A DNA stretch of 64,000 nucleotides from Nocardioides euryhalodurans (lineage in GTDB: Bacteria > Actinomycetota > Actinomycetes > Propionibacteriales > Nocardioidaceae): contig NZ_CP038267.1 of NCBI RefSeq assembly GCF_004564375.1, positions 2,172,501 to 2,236,500 on the forward strand, in the 5' to 3' direction. A model generated the notes under the pieces. The model saw only the letters and a list, made by a program, of their open reading frames with translations, made no database searches and was not told where the DNA came from. The position numbers and the translations under genes are program-made. Shown piece by piece: positions 26,271 to 35,000 of the stretch. The first letter of the stretch is position 1. Each line of letters opens with the position of its first letter.

Positions 26271-28250
26271 TCACGAGTGGCGGATCTCCTCGATCACCTG
26301 GGCGCCGAGCTCGCGCTGCAGCAGCTCGGCGCCGGCCAGCCCGCTGGTGTCGGCGTCGGGGTCGTCGGGGTGGGCATCGGCGTCGGCCTCCGCCCGGGAC
26401 GGGCCGTCGTCGTCGGCCGGGCCGGCGGGACGGGTGGAGCGGATCGCCTCGCGCGCGGCGCTCGACGCGCCGGGGTCCGTTGCGGCAGCCGGCGGCGGGT
26501 CGTCCCGGTCCTCGTCGGCGGGCGGCTCCGGCGCGGGCGGCGCCTGGCGCGGGGGCGGGGTGGCACCCTGGCCACCGGCGGCGCCCGGGTCGACGATGGT
26601 CTCCACCCGCCAGTCGACGCCCGCCACGTCGATCGCCGCCTGGCGCAGGATCTCGTCGCAGCCGCCGTTGACGAAGGAGTCGCGGGCACCGGTGTTGGCG
26701 AACCCGAGGGTCAGCACCGTGCCCTCGACGGCCACCACCTGGGAGTTCTGGGTGAGGTGCATCCACGCCACCCGGCGGCGGAGCTTGGTCGCCTCGACGA
26801 TGTCGGGCCACAGCCGGCGTACGTCGACGAGCGAGAGCGCGCCGGCCGGGGCGGGTGGTGCTGCGGGCTCGGGCGCCGCCGCGGGCTCCGGGGCCGGCGC
26901 CGCGGCGGGAGCCTCGGCCTCGGGCGCGGGTGCCACGGCCGGCTCGACCGGCTCGGGCATGGCCGGCGCCGGCTCGACGACCGGCGCGCTGGTCTCGGGC
27001 TCGGTCACCGGGGTGGTGGGGTGTTGGGCGGTCGGGGGTGCGGGGTCCTCGCGCACCGGGGCCGCGCTGGGGGGGCCGCCGGCGATCGAGGCGCGCTTCT
27101 CGAGCCGGTCGACGCGGGCGAGCACGCCCGACTCGGACGGGTCGGCGCCGGGCAGCAGCACCCGGGCGCAGATCAGCTCGAGCAGCAGCCGGGGCGCGGT
27201 CGCCCCGCGCATGTCGGTGAGCGAGGCGGCGACCAGGTCGGCCGCGCGGCTCAGCTCGGCGGGACCGAAGCGGTTGGCCTGCTGGACCAGCCGCTCGGCC
27301 TGGTCGGCCGAGACGTCGATCAGGCCGGTGGCGGGAGCGTCGGGGACGGCGGAGACGATCACCAGGTCACGCAGTCGCCGGAGCAGGTCCTCGGTGAAGC
27401 GGCGGGGGTCCTGACCGGTCTCGATGACCCGGTCGACCACCCCGAAGACCGCCGCACCGTCGCCGGCGGCGAACGCGTCGACCACGTCGTCGAGGAGGGA
27501 GGCGGGCGTGTAGCCGAGGAGGCCGACGGCGAGGTCGTGGGTGATGCCCTCGGGACCGGCGCCACCGAGCAGCTGGTCGAGGACGGACAGCGAGTCACGG
27601 GCAGACCCGGCGCCGGCGCGGACGATCAGCGGCAGCGCGGCCGGCTCCACCGACACCCCCTCGCGCTCGCAGAGCTCGGCGAGGTAGGTCGTGAGCAGCC
27701 GCGGCGGGATCAGCCGGAAGGGGTAGTGGTGGGTCCGGGAGCGGATGGTCGGGATGACCTTCTCCGGCTCGGTCGTCGCGAAGATGAAGCGCAGGTGGGG
27801 CGGGGGCTCCTCGACCAGCTTGAGCAGGGCGTTGAAGCCCTGCGTCGTGACCATGTGGGCCTCGTCGATGATGTAGACCTTGTAGGGACTCCGCACCGGG
27901 GCGAAGAACGCCTTCTCCCGCAGGTCACGGGCGTCGTCGACGCCACCGTGGGAGGCCGCGTCGATCTCGATCACGTCGATCGATCCCGGCCCGCCCCGGG
28001 CCAGGTCGCGGCAGCTGTCGCACTCGCCGCAGGGGTCGGAGATCGGCGCCTGCTCGCAGTTGAGGGCGCGGGCGAGGATCCGGGCGGAGGTCGTCTTGCC
28101 GCAGCCGCGGGGGCCGGAGAAGAGGTAGGCGTGGTTGACCCGGTTGTTGGCGAGGGCCGCGCGGAGGGGAGTCGTCACGTGGTCCTGCCCGATGACGTCG
28201 GCGAACGTCTCCGGCCGGTAGCGGCGATAGAGGGCGAGGGGTGACTCCAC
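26271..28250 (-). CDS. dnaX: DNA polymerase III subunits gamma and tau
   Basis: This 659-residue clamp-loader ATPase has Walker A SGPRGCGKTTSARIL near residue 45, zinc-binding cysteines in CEQAPISDPCGECDSC, Walker B with VYIIDEAH, sensor 1 and the SRT arginine finger (TIRSRTHHYPF). A Pro/Ala/Glu-rich linker (about residues 385-480) joins the C-terminal tau-like region. The GTG at 28250 lies 6 nt after TAGGGT. Whether a shorter gamma form is made by frameshifting cannot be told; no clear A-rich slippery run is present in this GC-rich gene. Confidence 0.96.
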   Translation of the reverse strand: MESPLALYRRYRPETFADVIGQDHVTTPLRAALANNRVNHAYLFSGPRGCGKTTSARILARALNCEQAPISDPCGECDSCRDLARGGPGSIDVIEIDAASHGGVDDARDLREKAFFAPVRSPYKVYIIDEAHMVTTQGFNALLKLVEEPPPHLRFIFATTEPEKVIPTIRSRTHHYPFRLIPPRLLTTYLAELCEREGVSVEPAALPLIVRAGAGSARDSLSVLDQLLGGAGPEGITHDLAVGLLGYTPASLLDDVVDAFAAGDGAAVFGVVDRVIETGQDPRRFTEDLLRRLRDLVIVSAVPDAPATGLIDVSADQAERLVQQANRFGPAELSRAADLVAASLTDMRGATAPRLLLELICARVLLPGADPSESGVLARVDRLEKRASIAGGPPSAAPVREDPAPPTAQHPTTPVTEPETSAPVVEPAPAMPEPVEPAVAPAPEAEAPAAAPAPEPAAAPEPAAPPAPAGALSLVDVRRLWPDIVEATKLRRRVAWMHLTQNSQVVAVEGTVLTLGFANTGARDSFVNGGCDEILRQAAIDVAGVDWRVETIVDPGAAGGQGATPPPRQAPPAPEPPADEDRDDPPPAAATDPGASSAAREAIRSTRPAGPADDDGPSRAEADADAHPDDPDADTSGLAGAELLQRELGAQVIEEIRHS

Positions 28251-28256
28251 GCCTGA

Positions 28257-28262
28257 ACCCTA
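28257..28262 (-). promoter_or_regulatory. -10 box of dnaX operon (leaderless)
   Basis: TAGGGT on the - strand is followed by 6 nt and the GTG at 28250. Confidence 0.6.
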
Positions 28263-28361
28263 ACGACCTGCTCCCACAGCCGGTACCCGCGTGGTCGACC
28301 GCGTCCACCGAGCTGGATCCGCCGGTTCCGTGACGCGTCGCGCGCGCGGTGCCGGGGCATG

Positions 28362-28458
28362 AAAAGGCCCCCCGCGCACCCGACAGAGCTCGCTTACCCT
28401 TGCTGCCTTCCGGCCCTGGGGGAGTTCGGCAAGATGCCGCCGCACGGGGGGTTGCCCC
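28362..28458 (-). ncRNA. ffs: Signal recognition particle RNA, small bacterial type
   Basis: The - strand carries the SRP RNA core AGGGCCGGAAGGCAGCA near the apical loop, paired arms CTTGCCGAACTCCCC and GGGTAAGCGAGCTCTG, and a closing helix CCCCCCGTGCG with CGCGGGGGG. The 3' side ends in CCTTTTC, a short T-run that could act with the closing helix as a terminator. Ends are estimated to within a few bases. TAGACT (28466-28461 region, - strand) could be its -10. It lies between dnaX and tRNA-Ser, as in other actinobacteria. Confidence 0.93.
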
Positions 28459-28513
28459 GAAGTCTAGGTGGGGCAGGTCGCGGCCACCAAGCCGAGGCCC
28501 CTCGCGCCCCGGA

Positions 28514-28544
28514 TTTCAGGCGCCCCCGCGGCGGCAGGTACTCT
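28514..28544 (+). promoter_or_regulatory. Promoter of tRNA-Ser(GGA) with GATTTCAGGCG element
   Basis: TTTCAG (28514-28519) within GGATTTCAGGCG, 19 bp, then TACTCT (28539-28544), ending 7 nt before the mature tRNA 5' end. Confidence 0.55.
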
Positions 28545-28551
28545 CCTCGGC

Positions 28552-28640
28552 GGAGGATTCGCCTAGTGGCCTATGGCGCTCGCTTGGAAAGCGGGTTGGG
28601 TTAACAGCCCTCAGGGGTTCGAATCCCCTATCCTCCGCCA
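28552..28640 (+). tRNA. tRNA-Ser(GGA)
   Basis: An 89-nt class II tRNA. Acceptor GGAGGAT pairs with ATCCTCC, with discriminator G and encoded CCA. The anticodon stem CTCGC/GCGGG (one G-T pair) encloses TTGGAAA, giving anticodon GGA. The long variable arm and T arm GGGG-TTCGAAT-CCCC are present. Confidence 0.96.
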
Positions 28641-28727
28641 CCGCGACGGCCGGACCCACGGGTCCGGCCGTTCGCGTCGGGAGAGGCGGGAGAGGCGGCG
28701 GGACCGGGGCCGGCGCCATACTCGACC

Positions 28728-29729
28728 ATGCTGACCGCTCTCCGGACCCACGTCCTGCCGGCCGCCCAGCGGCGCACCCTGGACGAGCTGACCGAGGACC
28801 TCGACCTGCGCCACGGCGACACGACCGCCAAGCGCTCGGCGTTCTGGACCATGCTCGTGCTCTCGGCCGTCATCGCCACTGCCGGTGTGCTCGCCGACTC
28901 CACGGCCACCGTGATCGGGGCGATGATCATCGCCCCGCTCTCGACGCCCATCATGGGCATCGCGCTCGCGGTCGTGAAGCGGCAGCGCAACGGGTCGGTG
29001 CGCTACGTCGTCCTCGGCGCGCTCCTGGTGGTCGCGGTCGGCGCGTCGTTCTCGTGGGCCCTGCCCGGTTCCTACGACCTCCTCGACAACTCCCAGGTCG
29101 CCGGCAGGGTCTCGCCCCGGCTCGTCGACCTGGCAGCGGCACTCGCCACGGGTCTGGCGGGTGCGGTGGCCCTGGCCCGCCGCGACGTGGCGGCGGTCCT
29201 GCCGGGTGTGGCGATCGCGATCTCGCTGGTCCCACCGCTCGCCGTGGTGGGGGTCTGCCTGGGTCACGGCAGCGGACTCCTCGCGGCCGGGGCGCTGGTG
29301 CTGTTCCTCTCGAACCTGGTGGCACTCGTGCTCGCCGGGATGTTCGTCTTCACGGTCCTCGCCTACCGTGACGCGACCCAGGGGGTCGGGAGCGTGAGCC
29401 CGAGGCGGACCTACGCGACCCTGGCCGTGCTGTCGGTCACCGTGCTGGTCCCGCTCGCCCTGAACTCCGCGTTCTCCTACTACGTCGCGATCCTCACAAC
29501 CCGCGTCGAGGACGCTGCGACCAGCTGGCTGGGTGAGGTCCCGGGAGCGTCGGTCGAATCGGTCGACCTGTCGTCGGTGACCTTCAGGATCGAGGTCCGC
29601 ACCCGGACCCATGCTCCTCCGACCGACACCCTCATGAAGGACCTCGAGGGCAGCGTCCCGGACGGCTTCCGGATCACCGTCGTCACCACCCTGGGAGAGG
29701 AGATCGACGCCGGAACCACCGGTGGATGA
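28728..29729 (+). CDS. DUF389 membrane protein
   Basis: This 333-residue protein has about seven hydrophobic helices and the DUF389 core pattern STATVIGAMIIAPLSTPIMGIALAVV at roughly residues 58-83 plus GVAIAISLVPPLAVVGVCLG further on. A soluble C-terminal domain of about 80 residues (TFRIEVRTRTHAPP) follows. The family is widespread and its transport role is unknown. It ends 4 nt before the stop of the EccB-like gene on the other strand, so the two transcripts converge. Confidence 0.9.
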   Translation: MLTALRTHVLPAAQRRTLDELTEDLDLRHGDTTAKRSAFWTMLVLSAVIATAGVLADSTATVIGAMIIAPLSTPIMGIALAVVKRQRNGSVRYVVLGALLVVAVGASFSWALPGSYDLLDNSQVAGRVSPRLVDLAAALATGLAGAVALARRDVAAVLPGVAIAISLVPPLAVVGVCLGHGSGLLAAGALVLFLSNLVALVLAGMFVFTVLAYRDATQGVGSVSPRRTYATLAVLSVTVLVPLALNSAFSYYVAILTTRVEDAATSWLGEVPGASVESVDLSSVTFRIEVRTRTHAPPTDTLMKDLEGSVPDGFRITVVTTLGEEIDAGTTGG

Positions 29730-29733
29730 GGTC

Positions 29734-29922
29734 TCAGCGGAGCAGCGCGAGCACCGCAGCCCCGGCGAGCAGGAGCACGCCGACCAGCAGGCCCCCGAGC
29801 AGCGCGCGGCCGGGCTGGCCCGGCTCGGGCTCCAGGCCGCCCGGAGCGCCACCGACGAGCACGGCGTGCAGCCGGCGACGGACGTAGGCCTGCGCCTCGA
29901 GCAGGTCCTGGCGACTGGTCAC
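29734..29922 (-). CDS. EccB-like mini-protein: N-terminal helix and membrane segment only
   Basis: This gene has only 62 codons. The N-terminus VTSRQDLLEAQAYVRRRLHAVLVGG matches the start of EccB (SRRDQLQAY-RFVVRRVVSALV), and a single membrane helix follows (about residues 41-61). It stops right after the helix, whereas EccB normally continues with about 400 residues of periplasmic domain. The GTG at 29922 overlaps the EccD stop by 4 nt, so it is likely translated. Downstream sequence on this strand shows no remnant; it is coding for DUF389 on the other strand. It is either a true minimal EccB or a deletion product. Confidence 0.68.
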   Translation of the reverse strand: MTSRQDLLEAQAYVRRRLHAVLVGGAPGGLEPEPGQPGRALLGGLLVGVLLLAGAAVLALLR

Positions 29923-31211
29923 GGCACCCACCGCTGGACGGCGCCGAGCAGCCCGGTCGCCGCGACCAGCAGCGGCGGCAGGGCCACCAGCGCCAGCGTC
30001 TCGGCCAGCTCGGCGAGGCGTCCGAGGCGCAGGGACGGGCCGACCCCGCGAACCCCGACCAGCACCGCCCCGCCCCCGGTCGCGACCAGGCCGGCAGCGA
30101 CCCCGAGCCGCCAGTCGGGGTGGAGCCACAGCACCGCCGCCGCGAGGGCCACCGACCCCGTGAGCCCGGAGGCCAGTCCGGTGAGGACGCCGGTCGCCGT
30201 CCGGTGACGCCGCGCCCGCAGCAGCACGAGCAGGCACGCGACCATCGCAGCCGTCGCGCCCCAGGCGCCGAGGGAGGCCGCGGCCGGGGCAGCCACGACC
30301 AGCAACAGGCCGGAGGCAGCACCGAGCACGGCGAGGACCTGGTGGGTCCGGGTGACCTGGTCGACGACCCGGTCACGGTCGAGGGCGTGGACGCCGACCG
30401 GCTCGGGGTGGAGCCGGGCAGGGACCGTCGCCAGCCAGACCAGGACGTCCCCGGCGCCGGCCACCAGCACGGCCACGCCGGTGAGCACCGCCACGACCGG
30501 CAGCCCGAGCCACCCGGCGAGCAGACCCGACCCTGCCACCGCGACGCCGGTCAGGACCGCGGGCAGCAGCACGAGCCGCAGCCTCCGGTCCGGCAGGAAC
30601 GAGGCCCCCACCAGCACCGCCGCCGCCCCACCCTGGACCGGCCACGGGAACGGTGAGGGCGACCCCACCAGCGCGACCACGGCGTACGCCACGGCCAGCC
30701 AGGCCACCAGCGTCGCCGGGAGGGCCGAGCCCCGGCGCGACAGCACCAGGGCCGCCGCGACGCCCAGCAGCGCCACCGCCCCCGCTGCGCCCCAGGCCTG
30801 CGGACCGCGCCCGGCCAGCAGCGCCGCGGCTCCGAGCAGGAGCAGCGCCGCCCCCGCCCCCACGGCCGTACGTCGGCCGGTGGCGACCGACCAGGTCGCC
30901 AGGTCGTGCTCGACCACGTCGGCCACGACCGTGACCAGGTCGTCGTGCGCGTGCGGGGGCGGGTCGGTCTCGCAGGTGAGGGTGAGCACCGCACCGTCGT
31001 CGACCTCCTGGTCGGTGAGCCCGCGGCCGGGCAGCAGCTCCCGCGTCCCGCCGGCGAGCAGCCGAGGACGCTCCCCTGCCGCGACCCGGTCGAGGAGGCC
31101 GCTCCCCCGCAGCAGCTCGGCCACGGGCACGGACGTCGGCAGCACCAGGTCGGTCCGGCCCCGGGCCGCCACCACGGTCACCCGGACCAGGTCGGCACCG
31201 ACGCGCGTCAC
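29919..31211 (-). CDS. eccD: Type VII secretion integral membrane protein EccD
   Basis: The 430-residue protein has a ubiquitin-like N-terminal domain (about residues 1-85; VRVTVVAARGRTDLVLPTSVPVAELL, DGAVLTLT) and about 11 membrane helices, the EccD plan. It is somewhat shorter than the usual 460-510 residues, mainly through short loops. EccD forms the membrane vestibule of the type VII secretion pore. The GTG at 31211 lies 6 nt after the second WXG100 gene. Alanine, leucine and valine make up most of the helices, in keeping with the host GC content. Confidence 0.88.
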   Translation of the reverse strand: MTRVGADLVRVTVVAARGRTDLVLPTSVPVAELLRGSGLLDRVAAGERPRLLAGGTRELLPGRGLTDQEVDDGAVLTLTCETDPPPHAHDDLVTVVADVVEHDLATWSVATGRRTAVGAGAALLLLGAAALLAGRGPQAWGAAGAVALLGVAAALVLSRRGSALPATLVAWLAVAYAVVALVGSPSPFPWPVQGGAAAVLVGASFLPDRRLRLVLLPAVLTGVAVAGSGLLAGWLGLPVVAVLTGVAVLVAGAGDVLVWLATVPARLHPEPVGVHALDRDRVVDQVTRTHQVLAVLGAASGLLLVVAAPAAASLGAWGATAAMVACLLVLLRARRHRTATGVLTGLASGLTGSVALAAAVLWLHPDWRLGVAAGLVATGGGAVLVGVRGVGPSLRLGRLAELAETLALVALPPLLVAATGLLGAVQRWVP

Positions 31212-31217
31212 CGCGCC

Positions 31218-31514
31218 TCAGGCCCCGAAGCTGGCCGCGCCCCGCTGGTCGGCTGCGCGGTAGTCGCCGTTGGACCGGACCACGGTGCGTCCGGTGGCGT
31301 CGAGCAGGTCGCGCATCTCGCGGATCGCCTGCTCCCACTGCTGACGGGCTGAGAGATAGGCCTGCTGCGCCTGGCCGGACCAGTCGCTGCGCAACGGGGC
31401 CAGCTCTGCGTCGAGGCGGTCGAGGCGGTCGTCGATGCGACGCACCAGCGCCTGCAGCCCGTCTGCTGCGCGATCGAGGCCGTCGTGGGAGACGCGGATG
31501 CGGTCGAGGTCCAT
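31218..31514 (-). CDS. WXG100-family protein (EsxB/A-like)
   Basis: The 98-residue helical hairpin has the family turn SDWSGQAQQAYLSARQQW at residues 43-60, a WxG motif with serine as the middle residue. Heptad-like Leu/Ile spacing flanks the turn. There is no clear C-terminal YxxxD/E secretion motif; SNGDYRAAD near residue 83 is the nearest match. It is probably secreted as a dimer with the upstream WXG100 protein. It begins 19 nt after that gene and ends 6 nt before eccD, so all three share a transcript. Confidence 0.86.
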   Translation of the reverse strand: MDLDRIRVSHDGLDRAADGLQALVRRIDDRLDRLDAELAPLRSDWSGQAQQAYLSARQQWEQAIREMRDLLDATGRTVVRSNGDYRAADQRGAASFGA

Positions 31515-31533
31515 GTGGGGCTCCTGGGTCCGG

Positions 31534-31845
31534 TCAGCCGAGGCGGCTGAGGTCGTGGTGGTAGGTCGCGGCCTGCGCCTCGTCGGTGGCGAGCACGTCG
31601 CGCTCGGTCGAGCGGAGCGACGACGAGAACCCGTCGAGGGCGGCGACGATCCGGCGCTGCCTGTCGTTCCAGGCGTCCTGGAGGACGAAGAACGCCCGGC
31701 CGCCGGCGCCCTCCCACCGCCCTCGCAGCTGCACGATCTCGGCGTCGAGCTCGGCACTCATCCGGTCGAGCTCCTCGCGGGCGGCCGCCGTCAGCTCGGC
31801 CGCCCGGCCGAGGGTGCCGGCACCCATCCCCATCTCGTGGGCCAT
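31534..31845 (-). CDS. WXG100-family protein (EsxA-like)
   Basis: The 103-residue protein has the WEG variant of the WXG turn (LRGRWEGAGGRAFFVLQDAW) near residues 40-60, between two amphipathic helices. The C-terminal TYHHDLSRL contains a Y-x3-D pattern that fits the type VII export signal. It is the first gene of the esx-eccD operon. ATG at 31845 is preferred; GTG directly before it at 31848 is possible. GGGAG lies at 7 nt. The operon is divergent from eccC across about 170 bp. Confidence 0.86.
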   Translation of the reverse strand: MAHEMGMGAGTLGRAAELTAAAREELDRMSAELDAEIVQLRGRWEGAGGRAFFVLQDAWNDRQRRIVAALDGFSSSLRSTERDVLATDEAQAATYHHDLSRLG

Positions 31846-32013
31846 CACGTTGCTCCCGTCCCCCGGATCGCTCGCCCGGGCGCACCCCCTGTCCTACCCG
31901 GCGCCGCCCTCCCGGCGGAACGGCCCGAGACGTTGTCCACAGGCTCCCCGCACGACCCGGCAGCAGCCTGCCCGCCGTCCTAGCCTCGAGGTCGCCGACC
32001 GAGAGGAGCAGAC

Positions 32014-35000
32014 GTGCCGGCCCCCGACCCGCCCTCCGGACCGATCGTGCCGGAGGCGCCACCCTCGCTCGAGCCGAGAGAGGGCGTCGGAGCGATCCTG
32101 TCGAGCGCCGTACCCATGCTGGGGAGCCTGGGCTCGGTCGTCCTCGTGGCGACGATGGCGACCCAGTCCGGGGCCGGCGGCCACCGCAGCCTGCTCGCCG
32201 CGGGCTGCTTCCTGCTCGGAACGCTCGGCTTCGTCGTGGTGCAGGTCGACCGGCAGCGCAGTCGGCGCCGGCAGCAGCAGGCACGGTCGCGGCGGGGCTA
32301 CCTGCGTCACCTCGCCGACGTCCGCGCGCGGCTGCACCGGGCGGCCGCGCAGCAGCGGGAGGCCCTCCGCCGTGAGCACCCGCCGCCGACCGCGCTTCCT
32401 GCTCGGGCCGAGGAGCGCCGGCCGTGGCCGCAGCGACCGGACCAGGGTCCCGCCCTCCTCGTGAGGTACGCCGAGGCGCGGCAACCGCTGTCCGTGGAGC
32501 TGGTCCGCCCCGAGGTCGGTGCGGCCGAGGAGCCCGACCCGGTTGCGTCGGCCGCCCTGGACCGGCTGCTCGCCACCCACCGTGACGTGCCCGGCCTGCC
32601 GCTGCTGGTCGACCTGGTCGCGACCGGTTCGGTCCACGTCACCGGCGAGCGGGAGGCCGGTCGCTCCCTGACCCGGGCGATGGTCTGCTCCGCCGCCACC
32701 TGCCATTCGCCCGACGACCTCGCGGTGGCGGTCCTCGCCTCGCCCGAGGCTCTCGACGACTGGCGCTGGCTGGGGTGGCTGCCCCACGCGCACAGCCGCC
32801 GGCGTCACGACGCCGTCGGCGGTGCCCGCTGCGCCGTGACCTCGGCCGAGGCACTGGCTCCGCTCCTCCCCCGGCCCGGACCCGACGCTGCCCACGTGCT
32901 GCTCGTCGTGGACGGGGCCGACCCGCCCCCGGCACGCCCGGGCCTCACCGTGGTCGGGCTGCGCCCTGGACCAGCCGGTCCACCCTCGGGGGAGGCGCTG
33001 CGGCTGCACGCGAGGCCCGACGGCACCCTGGGGGTCGAGGCGCCCCGCGCCGCACCCACGAGCGCCGTCGCAGACCGCTGCGACCTCGCGACGGCCGAGG
33101 CCGTGGCGAGGCGGTTGCTGCCGCTCGCCGTACCCGCGGGCGGCCCGCTGGGCGATCCGGGCCTGCTCGCGCTCCTGGGCGAACGGGCCTCGGGACCGGA
33201 CGAGCCCCGCGACCTGCTCCGGGTCCCGATCGGCGTCGGCGACGACGGACGACCGGTGCACCTCGACCTCAAGGAGTCGGCCCGCGGGGGCGTGGGTCCG
33301 CACGGGCTGCTGGTCGGCGCGACCGGCTCGGGCAAGTCCGAGCTGCTGCGCACGCTGGTCCTCGGGCTCGCCCTGACCCACCCGCCCGACGTCCTCGAGA
33401 TGGTGCTGGTCGACTTCAAGGGCGGGGCCACCTTCGCCGGGCTGGCGCCGCTCCCCCACGTGGCCGGCACCGTCACCAACCTCGCCGACGACCTGACGCT
33501 CGTCGACCGGGTGCAGCACGCCCTCGCGGGCGAGCTCGTCCGTCGGCAGGAGGTGCTGCGGGCCGCGGGCGGACTGGCCTCGGTCCACGACCTCGACCGT
33601 GCCCGGGCTGCCGGGTCCGACCTGCCGGTCCTCCCCTCCCTGCTCGTGGTCGTCGACGAGTTCGCCGAGATGCTCGCCGCGCGGCCCGGGTTCCTCGACG
33701 TGTTCACCGCCATCGGGCGGCTCGGCCGTTCGCTCGGCCTGCACCTCCTGCTGGCGTCGCAGCGGCTCGAGGAGGGTCGGCTGCGCGGCCTCGAGTCCCA
33801 CCTCTCCTACCGGATCGGTCTGCGGACCTTCAGCAGCGCCGAGTCCCGGGCCGTCCTGGGCGTCCCGGACGCCGCCTCGCTGCCGCCGCTCCCGGGCAGC
33901 GGCTTCCTGCGGACCGGCCCCGGCGACCCGGTCCGGTTCCGGGCGTCGTACGTCTCCGGGGCTGCACCGCCACCCACGGCGCGCCCGGCGGTGCTGCCCT
34001 TCACGCTCGAGGAGGTGCCGCTGCCCGCGGACGTGCCCGGCCCACCGGCGGGCGGACCGTCGGTGCTCGAGCAGGCCGTCGCGCAGCTCTGCGGGCGCGG
34101 CCCGCGCGCCCGCCAGGTCTGGCTGCCACCGCTCGACGAGCCCGCCGCGCTCGGCACGCTGCTCCAGGAGGTCGCGACCGCGGGCCTGGTGCTGCCGCTC
34201 GGCACGGTCGACCGTCCCCGCCAGCAGCGACGCGACCCGCTCCTCGTCGACCTGACCGGAGCCGGCGGCCACGTCGCGGTCGTGGGCGCACCGCGGAGCG
34301 GCCGCACCACCCTGCTGCAGACCCTGGCGGCGGCGCTCGCGCTGACCCACTCCCCCGAGCAGGTGCGGCTGCTGCTCCTCGACCTCGCCGGCGGTGGTCT
34401 CACCCCCCTTGCCGGGCTCCCCCACGTGGTCGCCCACGCCACCGGCCACGACCCCGACGTCGTACGCCGGGTGGTGGCCGAGCTGCGCGACCTGCTCGAC
34501 CGGCGCGAGACCGGGGCCGGCGACCGGGACGGCGAGGTCTTCGTGCTGGTGGACGGCTGGAGCCGGCTGCGTGGCGGGCCCGGCGAGCTCGAGTCCGAGA
34601 TCCAGCAGGTCGCGGCCCGTGGCCTCGCCCACGGCGTGCACGTCGTCGTCGCCGCCGACCGCTGGGCCGACCTGCGAGCGGCGATGCGCGACCTGGTCGG
34701 CACCCGGCTGGAGCTGCGGCTCGGCGACCCGCTCGACTCCGAGGTGGACCGCCGCGCCGCCCGGGCCGTCCCGCAGGACCGGCCCGGGCGGGGGCTGACG
34801 CCGGAGGCGCACCACTTCCTGGCGGCGCTGCCCCGCCTCGACGATTCCGGCCTCGAGGGGCTGGTGGCGCGGGTGGCTGCGGCGTGGCCCGCGACGACCC
34901 GGCCACGGCTGCGCCCGCTCCCGGATCAGGTCGCGCTGGCCGACGTACCGTCCAGCGGCGACGTCGCCGGTCTGGTGCTCGGCGTCGACGAGCGTCTCGC

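Noticed and set aside
26880..27030. Repetitive GCC/GGC tract
   Set aside because: It is the Pro/Ala/Glu-rich linker of DnaX, coding and common in actinobacteria.
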